In this document: positions 9,565-17,783 of the stretch, piece after piece
Layout: the number at the start of each line of letters is the position of its first letter
Position numbering within the stretch: position 1 is the stretch's first letter
Notes under the pieces: generated by a model
Database searches by the model: none
The model's input: only the letters and a program-made list of their open reading frames with translations
What the model was told of the DNA's origin: nothing
NCBI RefSeq assembly: GCF_021596505.1
Contig: NZ_PJIZ01000007.1
Location: forward strand, 53,885-117,884
DNA: 64,000 nt
Reading direction: 5' to 3'
Source of the DNA: Nostoc sp. CMAA1605
GTDB taxonomy: Bacteria > Cyanobacteriota > Cyanobacteriia > Cyanobacteriales > Nostocaceae
Made by a program: the position numbers and the translations under genes

Positions 9565-9677
9565 GGAAACCTAACCCCCTAACCCCCTTCCCTACTAGGG
9601 AAGGGGGAATATGAAAGCCTCTCTCCTTTTAGGGGAGAGGTACCCTTCGGGAAGCAAGCTATGGAGAGGGGTTTTCT
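9565..9677. repeat. Dispersed repeat related to the 5797 element
   Basis: It carries CTAACCCCCTAACCCCC, CCCTTCC..GGAAGGGGG and CTCTCC..GGGGAGAGG segments like the interior of the 5797-5943 element, in inverse order, without the 13-bp ends. An inserted ACCCTTCGGGAAGCAAGC hairpin segment lies at about 9642-9660. It separates the BKACE gene from the alpha/beta-hydrolase gene. Confidence 0.65.
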
Positions 9678-9740
9678 CTGTTTTCTGTTTCTTGTTGCTT
9701 TGAATGACAAACAAAATATAATTGCGATCGCTAAAAAATT

Positions 9741-10562
9741 ATGACAAAGACAATTAAACGCGCTTTTTTAGACACAGAAGATGGACAAATTCTCTACCGC
9801 ATTGGTGGCGAGGGTGAGGCGTTGCTGTTGCTGCACATGAACCCCCGCAGTAGTGACGAATTCCGCGAACTTATGCCAATTTTGGCAGCACATAGACGAG
9901 TCATTGCAATGGATTTGATGGGGTTTGGTGATTCCGATAAACCGCCGAGAATGTATACTATCGGCGACTATGCAAAAACCGCGATCGCACTTTTAGATGA
10001 ATTAGGCATAAAAAAAACAAGTATTTTAGGGAATCATACAGGTGCTTTTGTGGCGGGAGAAATAGCCGCAGCATATAGCGATCGCGTTGATAAACTCATA
10101 TTAGGAAACGTAGCCGGTTTTGGGGAGGGAGGACAAGCAGAATTATTTAAAAGATTTGAGGATGGTTTTAAAATCAAAGAAGATGGTTCTCATCTCATGG
10201 AAAGATGGTTAGCCCGTTCCCGATATGTAGGCTCGGCAGAATTAAATCATCGTTGGGTTTTAGATGATTTAAAATGTTTTGGTCATCCTTTATATGCGGT
10301 TTGGGCTGTAGGTAATTACTGTCTAGAAGCACCAGAAAGATTTCGTGCTATTAAATGTCCCACTCTCATCATTTGGGGACTGGATGACATGAAAGAATTT
10401 GAAAGATTGAGTTTAGCAAAATTCAATGACCGCTATTTTCTATCTCAAGCAATTCCTCATGGCAAAGTTGTAGAATTTGAACAAGGCACAATTTGCATGA
10501 TGAACCAAATACCTGAAGCAGTATCTCAGGTAGTCATGGATTTTTTAAATAGTACAGAATAG
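9741..10562 (+). CDS. Alpha/beta-hydrolase fold protein with non-canonical nucleophile elbow
   Basis: 273 residues with a typical alpha/beta-hydrolase layout: oxyanion-side strand LLLLHMNP (28-35), MDLMGFGDSDKP (57-68), the elbow strand at 94-101 and the acid strand TLIIWGLDDM (208-217). The elbow reads GNHTG, with H99 where the catalytic Ser or Asp normally stands. The C-terminal GTICMMNQIPE (249-259) shows no His at the usual GH position. The standard triad is therefore absent. Possible roles are a non-hydrolytic enzyme (lyase, isomerase, decarboxylase) or a binding protein. It ends 9 bp from the convergent RidA-like gene and follows the BKACE gene on the same strand. Confidence 0.82.
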   Translation: MTKTIKRAFLDTEDGQILYRIGGEGEALLLLHMNPRSSDEFRELMPILAAHRRVIAMDLMGFGDSDKPPRMYTIGDYAKTAIALLDELGIKKTSILGNHTGAFVAGEIAAAYSDRVDKLILGNVAGFGEGGQAELFKRFEDGFKIKEDGSHLMERWLARSRYVGSAELNHRWVLDDLKCFGHPLYAVWAVGNYCLEAPERFRAIKCPTLIIWGLDDMKEFERLSLAKFNDRYFLSQAIPHGKVVEFEQGTICMMNQIPEAVSQVVMDFLNSTE

Positions 10563-10571
10563 TTAAAGTTT

Positions 10572-11027
10572 TCAATTATCTAGGACTGCTGTACATTTAA
10601 TTTCTACAATTAGTCCTGGCGTAGATAAAGCAGTAATACCAAACCCCGTCCAGGTTGGAAAATTATTAGTAAAATAACGGTCTTTTACTTTCATAAATAA
10701 CGGCAGATGGGGGATAGTAAACTGCTGTTGTGCTGCATCAGCAGGTGTAAATTGGGAATCACTAAGATTTGACCCTGTCACATGATAGGTAATCATTTCT
10801 ACCACATCGTCAAAGGTGGCACCTGCGGCTGTTAGTACCTTTTTCACATTTTCAAAAGTTTGGACAAATTGCGCTTCTACTTCCTCGACTACCTGTAAAT
10901 TTTCATCGCGTCCCACTTGACCAGAAATATATAATGTATTGCCTACTTTAATCCCAGGACAATAGTGAAATTTTTCATATAAAATTTCCATGCCTTGAGG
11001 GATAATAACTTGGCGATTTTTACTCAT
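10572..11027 (-). CDS. RidA/YjgF/UK114-like protein without the imine-deaminase Arg
   Basis: 151 residues, somewhat longer than the usual 125-135. Family features are GNTLYISGQVGRD, FENVKKVLTAAGATFDDVV and the C-terminal PGLIVEIKCTAVL. In E. coli RidA the Arg that binds the imine substrate lies about ten residues before the final VEIE strand; here that segment reads FGITALSTPGL, with no Arg. This resembles the Rid4-Rid7-type groups rather than true RidA, so 2-aminoacrylate deaminase activity is unlikely. It lies 81 bp downstream of hisS on the same strand and faces the alpha/beta-hydrolase gene. Confidence 0.82.
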   Translation of the reverse strand: MSKNRQVIIPQGMEILYEKFHYCPGIKVGNTLYISGQVGRDENLQVVEEVEAQFVQTFENVKKVLTAAGATFDDVVEMITYHVTGSNLSDSQFTPADAAQQQFTIPHLPLFMKVKDRYFTNNFPTWTGFGITALSTPGLIVEIKCTAVLDN

Positions 11028-11108
11028 AAACTTAGATAGTTAAGATTAAAAGAATTTTAATTGTTAAATGTCGGGGAAAAATATCCCCTGTTACCAAAAT
11101 TAATGCAA

Positions 11109-12497
11109 TTATTGCAGTCTGCGTTTTACTTCTGCCGCTAAATCAGCTAAAGCAACTTCTATTTGCTCACCTGTTTGTAAATCTTTAAGTGATGACTTTT
11201 GGGCTGTGGCTTCATCAGCACCAATAATTACACAAAAGCGAATTCCTTGTTTATCTGCGGTTTGAAATTGTTTACCTAAAGGACGCTTATCAAAATTAGT
11301 CACTACATTAATTCCAGCTTGGCGTAACTGTTGGGAAACTTGCAAGTAAGTTGGCATTAAATCTTCTTGCATATTGACTACCACTACTTGCGCTGGCGTT
11401 GCTGGTAAGGTGTTCAGAATTCCCGCTTTGAGTAAACGACTAATTAAACGTGTCAAGCCAATGGAAATTCCCACACCAGGCATTTTTTCGCCTAAAAACA
11501 TTCCCACTAATTCTTCATATCTACCGCCAGAACAAATACTACCTAAAGCCTCATGTCCAATTAAAGTAGTTTCGTAAACTGTGCCAGTATAGTAATTTAA
11601 TCCACGGGCGATAGACAAATCAATGCAAAATCTCTTGTCAGGAACGCCTAAATTCCGCACCCCTGCAATTACTGTTTCTAATTCGTTGACACCTAAATTA
11701 AGTTGTGCTGATTCCGGTAAATTTTCTGAGAGATGTTTGAGCTTACTTAAAATTTCATCACTATTACCGTCGATTTTAATAAAATCAATAATTTTTTGCG
11801 TTTGTTCAGAGTTAACGCCTTCTTTCTCTAACTCTTGTTTAACTTTAGCTTCGCCAATTTTTTCTAGATTATCAATAATGCTGATACAAGATTTAATTTG
11901 GGTTTCTGAAATACCTAAAGATTGAAAAAAACCTGTTAAAACTTTGCGGTTATTGATGCGGATGACAAAATCACCAATGTTAATGGCTTCAAATATTTCG
12001 GTGATAATAGCAGGCATTTGAGCATCATATAATAAACTTAAACTACTCCGCCCGACTACATCAATATCACACTGACGAAATTGACGAAATCTTCCATCCT
12101 TTGCCCTTTCTCCTCGGAAAACTACATCCATTTGATAACGTGCAAAGGGAAAAGTCAATTCATTTAAGTGACGCGCAATATAAGCGGCTAAAGGTACAGT
12201 TTGATCAAATTTTAATGCTCTAGCTTCTGAGCCTGTTTCCCCTGATTTATCTTTTTCAGCTTGACGATTGGGTGGTAATATTGGTTCTATACCATAAATA
12301 ATATTATCGCCTTGGTTGCCTTTGGCTTGTAATACTTCTAATCTTTCTACAGCAGGAGTTTCAATAGGCGTAAATCCGTAGCTTTCGTAAACTTTACGGA
12401 TCGTATCTAGTAAATATAATTCTAAGCGTTTTTCGCTGGGCAGAAACTCAGGAAAGCCACTAGGAGTAGAAAAGTTTATTTTGTCACCTTTTGCCAT
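11109..12497 (-). CDS. hisS: Histidyl-tRNA synthetase
   Basis: 462 residues, full length for a bacterial class II HisRS. Visible are the N-terminal PSGFPEFLPSEKR, motif 2 (GRFRQFRQCDIDVVG, about 137-151), the histidine-binding ARGLNYYTGTVYE and CSGGRYEELVGMF, class II motif 3 (PGVGISIGLTRLISRLL) and a C-terminal anticodon-binding domain. It charges tRNA-His in the cytoplasm. AAGGTAG lies about 5 nt before the ATG. It sits within the unusual enzyme cluster, between the RidA-like and DUF3598-like genes; whether this is the only hisS of the genome cannot be told here. Confidence 0.95.
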   Translation of the reverse strand: MAKGDKINFSTPSGFPEFLPSEKRLELYLLDTIRKVYESYGFTPIETPAVERLEVLQAKGNQGDNIIYGIEPILPPNRQAEKDKSGETGSEARALKFDQTVPLAAYIARHLNELTFPFARYQMDVVFRGERAKDGRFRQFRQCDIDVVGRSSLSLLYDAQMPAIITEIFEAINIGDFVIRINNRKVLTGFFQSLGISETQIKSCISIIDNLEKIGEAKVKQELEKEGVNSEQTQKIIDFIKIDGNSDEILSKLKHLSENLPESAQLNLGVNELETVIAGVRNLGVPDKRFCIDLSIARGLNYYTGTVYETTLIGHEALGSICSGGRYEELVGMFLGEKMPGVGISIGLTRLISRLLKAGILNTLPATPAQVVVVNMQEDLMPTYLQVSQQLRQAGINVVTNFDKRPLGKQFQTADKQGIRFCVIIGADEATAQKSSLKDLQTGEQIEVALADLAAEVKRRLQ

Positions 12498-12557
12498 GCG
12501 TCTACCTTATTAATTCGCAATTTGCAATTATACAACAATTTTTATTTTTAGTTAATA

Positions 12558-12623
12558 AAAAAAGTTTGTAGTAAAGACTTTAGTCCTTATTTAAAGACTA
12601 AAGTCTTTACTACAAACTTTTTT
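12558..12623. terminator. Long palindrome acting as bidirectional terminator (repeat family copy 1)
   Basis: Near-perfect arms of about 28 bp: the left contains GTAGTAAAGACTTTAGTC and the right GACTAAAGTCTTTACTAC, with a short loop. T-runs follow on both strands (AAACTTTTTT). It lies between the stop of the DUF3598-like gene (12638, -) and the start of hisS (12497, -), so it probably ends the former. Related copies are at 50699 and 52209. Confidence 0.75.
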
Positions 12624-12637
12624 CAAATTATATATTC

Positions 12638-13084
12638 TTACTTTAGTCTTTGTTCTTTAATGAGAGTACGTTGATATATTTGATGATTTTTAAACCAATG
12701 CCAAGTGCGGGCGCGGTGATTGTTATCTGGACTAATATAAATCATTTCTGATAAAGATATATCTGGAACAGTTTTGTAAGAAAATTGCAAAATTATAGTT
12801 GAGTCGTCTATTTCCCAAGCTTTACCTTCTACTCTTTCTGTATCAAACCAGAGGGCTTTGTCATGATATGCGCCAGGAAATTGATGTTCTTCGTGTTTTC
12901 CGCTAGCCCATGTGTAACGATTGATTTGATAATAAGGATGAGGACTATTATCTGGAAATTGACAAGTTAAATGTGATTCATGATGGTCAATAATGTTTCC
13001 AGAGTTATCAACTACAGTATACGTACCAACCCAATCACCTTCATGACGGACTAGTACAGGCATTTCTTCTCTAATGTTAGACAT
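12638..13084 (-). CDS. DUF3598-like (calycin-type) protein
   Basis: 148 residues from the ATG at 13084, chosen because CAGGAG lies 8 nt upstream; the longer frame to 13126 runs into tandem-repeat DNA. It has a cyanobacterial DUF3598-type pattern: MPVLVRHEGDWVGTYTVVD, then INRYTWASGKHEEHQFPG, WFDTERVEGKAWE and HRARTWHWFKNHQIYQRT. The family is thought to form a small beta-barrel related to lipocalins, which bind hydrophobic molecules or tetrapyrroles; function is unproven. It lies in the - strand run of the ALDH, nitrilase-like and RCCR-like genes. Family call moderately sure. Confidence 0.68.
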   Translation of the reverse strand: MSNIREEMPVLVRHEGDWVGTYTVVDNSGNIIDHHESHLTCQFPDNSPHPYYQINRYTWASGKHEEHQFPGAYHDKALWFDTERVEGKAWEIDDSTIILQFSYKTVPDISLSEMIYISPDNNHRARTWHWFKNHQIYQRTLIKEQRLK

Positions 13085-13099
13085 AATGCGACTCCTGAT

Positions 13100-13160
13100 A
13101 AATTGGGGATTGGGGATTGGGGACACTTCGACAAGCTCAGTGCATCGCTGGGGACTGGGG
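13100..13160. repeat. GGGGATT tandem repeat with embedded CTTCGACAAGCTCAGT unit
   Basis: ATTGGGG-type repeats surround CTTCGACAAGCTCAGT at 13126-13141. The same 16-mer recurs at 16919, 41011, 41055 and 63696. Confidence 0.85.
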
Positions 13161-13283
13161 AATAAAGACTAAGAAAGTAAAATTAGCGTTTTAGCTTATT
13201 TTATGGTCAGTATGCAGCATTTGTTGGCGATCGCCTAGATTTTGAAAACATTAGTTTGCAATAGGAATTCCCTCATTGCATTG

Positions 13284-14720
13284 TTAATACATCAGTAGCC
13301 CATTATTCCTGATTAACCACCAAGGGTCATGGGCAGAGTTAGTTTTAATTAAAAACGCCTGTTTTCGCATAAATCGTGTTAACGCTGCTCCACCCATGCG
13401 TGAACCACCCAAACTGGAAAGTTTAAAAGCGTTTTTCTCTCCTTCGTGCATGATGGCAGTTAAAGCCGCATCATTAATACTAATAGCACCAGCATTAATT
13501 TGCCGCCCCACGGCTAAAGCTTCTGCTTCTGAACCAGCAAACACAGCTGCACTTAATCCATAAATAGAATCGTTGGCTAAAAATACAGCTTCTTCCACAT
13601 TAGAAAACGGCATTACGGGCATAATGGGGCCGAAAGTTTCTTCAGTCATCACTTTCATTTCATGATTGACTTGAGTTAATACCGTAGGACGACACCACCA
13701 ACCACCCCCTAATTCTTCGACTTTACCGCCGCAATGAATAATTGCACCTTTTTCTACTGCATCAGCTAAATGATCACTAATGATTGCAGCTTGTTTTTCC
13801 GCAATAATCGGGCCAATTTGCCCATTTTCAATATCGGGATAGGCTAATTGCAGACTATAAGCTTTGGCGACTAGCTGATGATAAAACTCTTCAAAGATTG
13901 ATTCAGCAACATAAACGCGTTCAATAGATAAACAAGACTGGCCAGTATTTACCACTGCACCCCACAAAATCGCAGAGGTAGCTAAATCTATATTTGCTGA
14001 TGCTAAAACGATCGCCGGATCTTTGCCACCCAATTCTAAAAAAGCAGGGATAAAACGTCTAGCTGCGGCTTCTGCAACTCTGCGCCCTGTGTTGACACTA
14101 CCTGTAAAACAAATTAAATCTACATAATCAATTAAAGCAGCTCCTGTTTCGCCTGCACCTTCAATAAAAATTAAAACATCCCGTAAATTGGCGACATTAT
14201 TTAAAGATGTCAATAAAGGCGCGACAAAACGCGGTGCAATTTCACTCGGTTTTATAACTACCGCACAACCCGCCAACAACGCCGGAATTGCGTCAATCAT
14301 CGACAGCAACAAGGGAAAATTCCACGGACTAATTACTCCCACAAGGGGGTAAGGTACAGAGGTTTGTTGCAAAGCGATGAAAGGAATACTGGTATTTTTA
14401 GCTGATTCTTGCAGTAAATCTGGGGCTAAATCACACCACCGGTCAATGCTGCTGAAAAAGGAATCAATTTCTAATATAGATATAGATAATCTGCCGGTAT
14501 CATTTACTAAAGCATCTGTTAATGATTGGCGTGTAGCTAATATTGCTTCTTTCCATTCCCGTAAAGCAGCGATTCTTCCTTCTAAACCCAACTGATACCA
14601 TTGAGTTTGCGCCCGTCGCGCCCGATTACACTGCTGTGCTAACAACCGAGGCGGCGGCGGAATAATCACATAGTCAAATTTTCCTGTGCGGGGGTTACGT
14701 ACTTCTATGGTGTTAGTCAT
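13284..14720 (-). CDS. Aldehyde dehydrogenase family protein
   Basis: 478 residues, the normal length for the NAD(P)-dependent ALDH superfamily. Motifs: the cofactor site PWNFPLLLSMIDAIPALLAGCAVVIKPSE, FTGSVNTG, the general-base Glu in LELGGKDP and the catalytic Cys in NTGQSCLSIERVYV. The active site looks intact. It should oxidise an aldehyde to the acid; the substrate is unknown. The start codon and residues 2-3 (ATGACTAAC, M T N) derive from a heptamer repeat unit and no Shine-Dalgarno is visible. It is downstream of the nitrilase-like gene and upstream of the DUF3598-like gene. Confidence 0.92.
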   Translation of the reverse strand: MTNTIEVRNPRTGKFDYVIIPPPPRLLAQQCNRARRAQTQWYQLGLEGRIAALREWKEAILATRQSLTDALVNDTGRLSISILEIDSFFSSIDRWCDLAPDLLQESAKNTSIPFIALQQTSVPYPLVGVISPWNFPLLLSMIDAIPALLAGCAVVIKPSEIAPRFVAPLLTSLNNVANLRDVLIFIEGAGETGAALIDYVDLICFTGSVNTGRRVAEAAARRFIPAFLELGGKDPAIVLASANIDLATSAILWGAVVNTGQSCLSIERVYVAESIFEEFYHQLVAKAYSLQLAYPDIENGQIGPIIAEKQAAIISDHLADAVEKGAIIHCGGKVEELGGGWWCRPTVLTQVNHEMKVMTEETFGPIMPVMPFSNVEEAVFLANDSIYGLSAAVFAGSEAEALAVGRQINAGAISINDAALTAIMHEGEKNAFKLSSLGGSRMGGAALTRFMRKQAFLIKTNSAHDPWWLIRNNGLLMY

Positions 14721-14862
14721 TAGTCAATAGTCAATAGTCAATAGTCAATAGTCATTAGTCATTAGTCATTAGTCAACAGTCAACAGTCAAAACTCATTAC
14801 TTATTACTCATTACTCATTACTTATTACTTATTACTTATTACTCAGCACTCAGCACTCACCC
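14721..14862. repeat. STRR heptamer array between nitrilase-like and ALDH genes
   Basis: TAGTCAA, TAGTCAT, TTACTTA and CAGCACT units occupy almost all of the 142-bp spacer and run into the ALDH start codon. Confidence 0.92.
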
Positions 14863-15906
14863 CTAAACTATCCCTAAATCGCTGAGGCGTTCGATGGTTT
14901 GTTGTTGGGTTTGGATAAAATGTTTGCGGTCTATTGATTGATTTAGCATGGTGTTGGCTGGGTAAAAGTTTGATTGACTATAACTTTGGGCGTATAGTTC
15001 AAATCGCTGACGCGCTAGTAAATTATTTAACCCCGGACGACGGCGATCGCGTCTTAATGCTGTTAAATCTATCTCTGCAAATGCGGCCATGCTTTCGCCT
15101 GCACCTGTCTCTGCTAAAACTAAGCCCCGATGATCGATAATTTTTGAGCCTCCGTCTACTGAACCAATGGGAATGGGGCTATTGGCTAATCCGGCTGTGT
15201 TGGCGGAAATGACGTAAGCCATATTCTCTACGGCACGGGTGATTTTGGCTGCGTCTTTGGGAGTGAGATGTTTATTATAAATTTCTGAGGTGGAGTGTAG
15301 AAAAATTTCTGCGCCCCGCATGGCTAAACACCGTGCGACTTCTGGATATAAAATTTCTTCTGAAGCTAAAGCCGCTAAGTTACCAATGGCAGTTTTCGCT
15401 ACGGGGAAAACCCCATCTAAACCATAACAATCGAGGTATTTATCCCACACATCATGGGGTGTAGGGGCAAACATGGAGTTTAACCGCCGATAACGTAACA
15501 CAACTGTCCCACTAGGATCAATCACAAAGCTGGTTTGAAAATATAACGTGGGAAAGTTGGGGTCAAGTTCGTAGGCGTTACCAGCTAAAAATATACTATA
15601 TTTTTGAGCAATATTACTGAGGGCTTCATACTCAGCACCGTTAATTTCTAAACAAGCTTTATTTGCCCAAACTTCCATAGATTCCCCCATTGGAAACCCT
15701 GTGAGGAAATATTCTGGTAAGACAATTAACCGACAATCACCACCAATAAAGGCAACACTAGCAGCGATTTGTTGAGTTAAACGGGCGATCGCTTGCTGCA
15801 TTAGTATACTAGCTTCTTGGCGATCGCGTGCTTGATTGACTGCGTGACAGGTAATTTGCAGTGCTAAAGCCCGAAATGTTTCTAATGGTTGAGTATAATC
15901 TGTCAT
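14863..15906 (-). CDS. Nitrilase-superfamily protein with substituted catalytic triad
   Basis: 347 residues. Superfamily landmarks are clear: the catalytic Glu in LIVLPEYFLTG (E65), SFVIDPSGTVVLRYRR (127-141), the nucleophile block (174-199) ending YPEVARCLAMRGAEIFLHST, and NTAG. The triad of the superfamily is Glu-Lys-Cys. Here the Lys of the usual RKxH segment is Arg (R141) and the Cys block, alignable without gaps, reads ALASEEILYPE, giving S182 (codon 15361-15363) for Cys. Hydrolysis of nitriles or amides by the standard thioimidate route looks impossible. It follows the RCCR-like gene by 29 bp, which suggests one transcript. Confidence 0.85.
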   Translation of the reverse strand: MTDYTQPLETFRALALQITCHAVNQARDRQEASILMQQAIARLTQQIAASVAFIGGDCRLIVLPEYFLTGFPMGESMEVWANKACLEINGAEYEALSNIAQKYSIFLAGNAYELDPNFPTLYFQTSFVIDPSGTVVLRYRRLNSMFAPTPHDVWDKYLDCYGLDGVFPVAKTAIGNLAALASEEILYPEVARCLAMRGAEIFLHSTSEIYNKHLTPKDAAKITRAVENMAYVISANTAGLANSPIPIGSVDGGSKIIDHRGLVLAETGAGESMAAFAEIDLTALRRDRRRPGLNNLLARQRFELYAQSYSQSNFYPANTMLNQSIDRKHFIQTQQQTIERLSDLGIV

Positions 15907-15935
15907 AAAAGTAGGAATTTTCCATTGTGAGTTTA

Positions 15936-16682
15936 TTATTTGCTACCAGAGAGCGATCGCACCAGTTTCTCTGTTAATTCTTTACCAAACATCTTCACCG
16001 CCATCTCGTTGTCAGGGTCATTTTCTATACAACTACGACGAATAAATAAATCCCGTTCAGCTAAGGCTAATTTTGCATTTTCTGGCGTTTGTTCGGCTGT
16101 ATCTACCCAAGTTAACCAACGATTTAAAGTATTTTTAGCCACTGTGCAAATCACTTCTACAACTTCCGGCGATGTGCTGGTATAACACAAACTCACAGGA
16201 GATTGAAATGCGCGCATATAAACACTTTTACTAATAAACCGAGTCAAGCGAGAGTCATCTTGCAATTGTAAAAATGTGGAATTAACTGGTTGATAATATT
16301 TTTGCAAGTAGTCTAAATTTGTTAATAATTCAATCCGAGGAATATAATCTATATAAAGAAAAATTTGCGGAATTAACCCAAACTCAAAAGTTAAATGGGG
16401 AACTAGACTAGAGGCATTCAACCACACAGTTAAACGCATAACTGCAAATGATTTTTGTGCATTTCCTAGCCAAGAATGAGTCAGCCAATCAATACCATCA
16501 CCAGTATAAGCTTGCAGTGAACCAGTGATATTGCCATCTAGACTGCTGTATGTTTGTAAATCTTTGGTGCTAGAGTCTGGATGTAAGATAAACCGCGTTT
16601 CTAGCTGTTGATAAAGTTCACTCATCAAAGACGATAAGTGATTAAATACACTGACACCATTGATATTCAGTTGTTCTCTCAT
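15936..16682 (-). CDS. Red chlorophyll catabolite reductase (RCCR)-like protein
   Basis: 248 residues. It resembles plant RCCR: DGNITGSLQAYTGDGIDWLTHSW, then VPHLTFEFGLIPQIFLYIDYIPR, then NLDYLQKYYQPVN, then SKSVYMRAFQSPVSLCYT, and a C-terminal RDLFIRRSCIENDP..MFGKELTEKLV block that parallels the end of Arabidopsis ACD2. RCCR belongs to the ferredoxin-dependent bilin reductase superfamily and reduces the linear tetrapyrrole RCC in chlorophyll breakdown. The cyanobacterial substrate is not established and could be another bilin. It is the first gene of a - strand run with the nitrilase-like protein 29 bp downstream. Confidence 0.8.
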   Translation of the reverse strand: MREQLNINGVSVFNHLSSLMSELYQQLETRFILHPDSSTKDLQTYSSLDGNITGSLQAYTGDGIDWLTHSWLGNAQKSFAVMRLTVWLNASSLVPHLTFEFGLIPQIFLYIDYIPRIELLTNLDYLQKYYQPVNSTFLQLQDDSRLTRFISKSVYMRAFQSPVSLCYTSTSPEVVEVICTVAKNTLNRWLTWVDTAEQTPENAKLALAERDLFIRRSCIENDPDNEMAVKMFGKELTEKLVRSLSGSK

Positions 16683-16980
16683 GTCTGATCTGCAATTTGC
16701 TCACGATGTTCACTAAGTTAATTGTGGGGTCTAAAGTGAACATCTCACCTACGTTAGAAATTAATATCCTTGAAAAAGGAGAGAGAACTATTAAAAATTA
16801 CGGCGTTGCTGATTAATGGGATGATTTATGTTTCGCGCAAAGGCGCAAAGCCGCAAAAAATTTACATATATTTGATTTCTGAAAACAATAAACCTCTACT
16901 CCCAGTCCCCAGCGATGCACTGAGCTTGTCGAAGTGTCCCCAATCCCCAGTCCCTACCATCAAGTCAAATTCCTGATTGA
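16683..16980. other. Spacer with tandem repeats, no gene
   Basis: It contains a 9-bp repeat related to GCGCAAAGC (about 16830-16855) and a CCCCAGTC-type array with ACTGAGCTTGTCGAAG at 16919-16934. A 68-codon frame at 16770 is made mostly of these repeats and is not counted as a gene. Confidence 0.7.
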
Positions 16981-17652
16981 CTAAGCACTAGATAATTGTT
17001 CGCCGGAGATAGCTTTGAGTTTAGAGGTAAATGATTCAGAGCGATCGCTTTTGATGGGAGTAAACTGTCCAATGGGAGGATGATTCAAAGCGATGGTGGG
17101 ATTTTTACTTTGTTGACTTTTAATATCTACCAGATTTGACTTCTGTTCAATACCCTCTGTCATTACACCTAAACTAGATGCTGTTAATTGTTTGGGTGCT
17201 GCTGAAATCTCTGCTGCTTTTACTGTTTCTGCGGCTTTCCCATTCATTAAGTGAATACCGTTGTTATTTTCTTCTGGTGGGGGTGAAGTGACCGCAGGTG
17301 GCAGAAAATGATTAGATGATGTTGGTGGCTGGTGAAAAGTTAAGGTGTTGGTAGTCGTCGCTGTCAGACTCAGGGGAAATTGACTACAAATTAGGCGTTC
17401 AAATTCCATATTGAAGTGATAAATAGCCTGACCCCGACGCAGCCAAAATGCCAAAATTTGCTGTACAGAAATTCCCTTATAGCGTCCTTGATAAAGGGCT
17501 TCAATTACCGCTAAATGTAACCAATCTGGCGGATACTGTTTTTGCCAACGATGAACTAACTCACCAGCATTGTGGCCACTGAGGTCAAAACTATAGTGAG
17601 TTAATAGGGCGATGGCCAAATTGGCACAAGTAGGAGGTATTGATTGTGACAT
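16981..17652 (-). CDS. Conserved hypothetical protein, cyanobacterial type
   Basis: 223 residues. The first 100 form a helical module (ELVHRWQKQYPPDWLHLAVIEALYQGRYKGISVQQILAFWLRRGQ) of a kind found in cyanobacterial proteins of unknown function. The remainder is low-complexity, rich in Ser, Thr, Pro, Asn and Gln, and probably disordered. I assign no function. It is separated by 131 bp from the SLH-protein gene on the same strand. Confidence 0.65.
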   Translation of the reverse strand: MSQSIPPTCANLAIALLTHYSFDLSGHNAGELVHRWQKQYPPDWLHLAVIEALYQGRYKGISVQQILAFWLRRGQAIYHFNMEFERLICSQFPLSLTATTTNTLTFHQPPTSSNHFLPPAVTSPPPEENNNGIHLMNGKAAETVKAAEISAAPKQLTASSLGVMTEGIEQKSNLVDIKSQQSKNPTIALNHPPIGQFTPIKSDRSESFTSKLKAISGEQLSSA

Positions 17653-17783
17653 GGGACTTTTGGCCGTTGGCGGTATATACAGATCATCTAGCCGTCGTTA
17701 TAGGCAGCTAACCTGGGAATAAAATGTAGAATTTGTTACCAATAATATTGCATCGGTAAAACAATGTCTCTCATTTTACTGGT

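Noticed and set aside
16770..16976. 68-codon + frame
   Set aside because: It consists largely of dispersed and tandem repeats, including CTTCGACAAGCTCAGT; no conserved domain.
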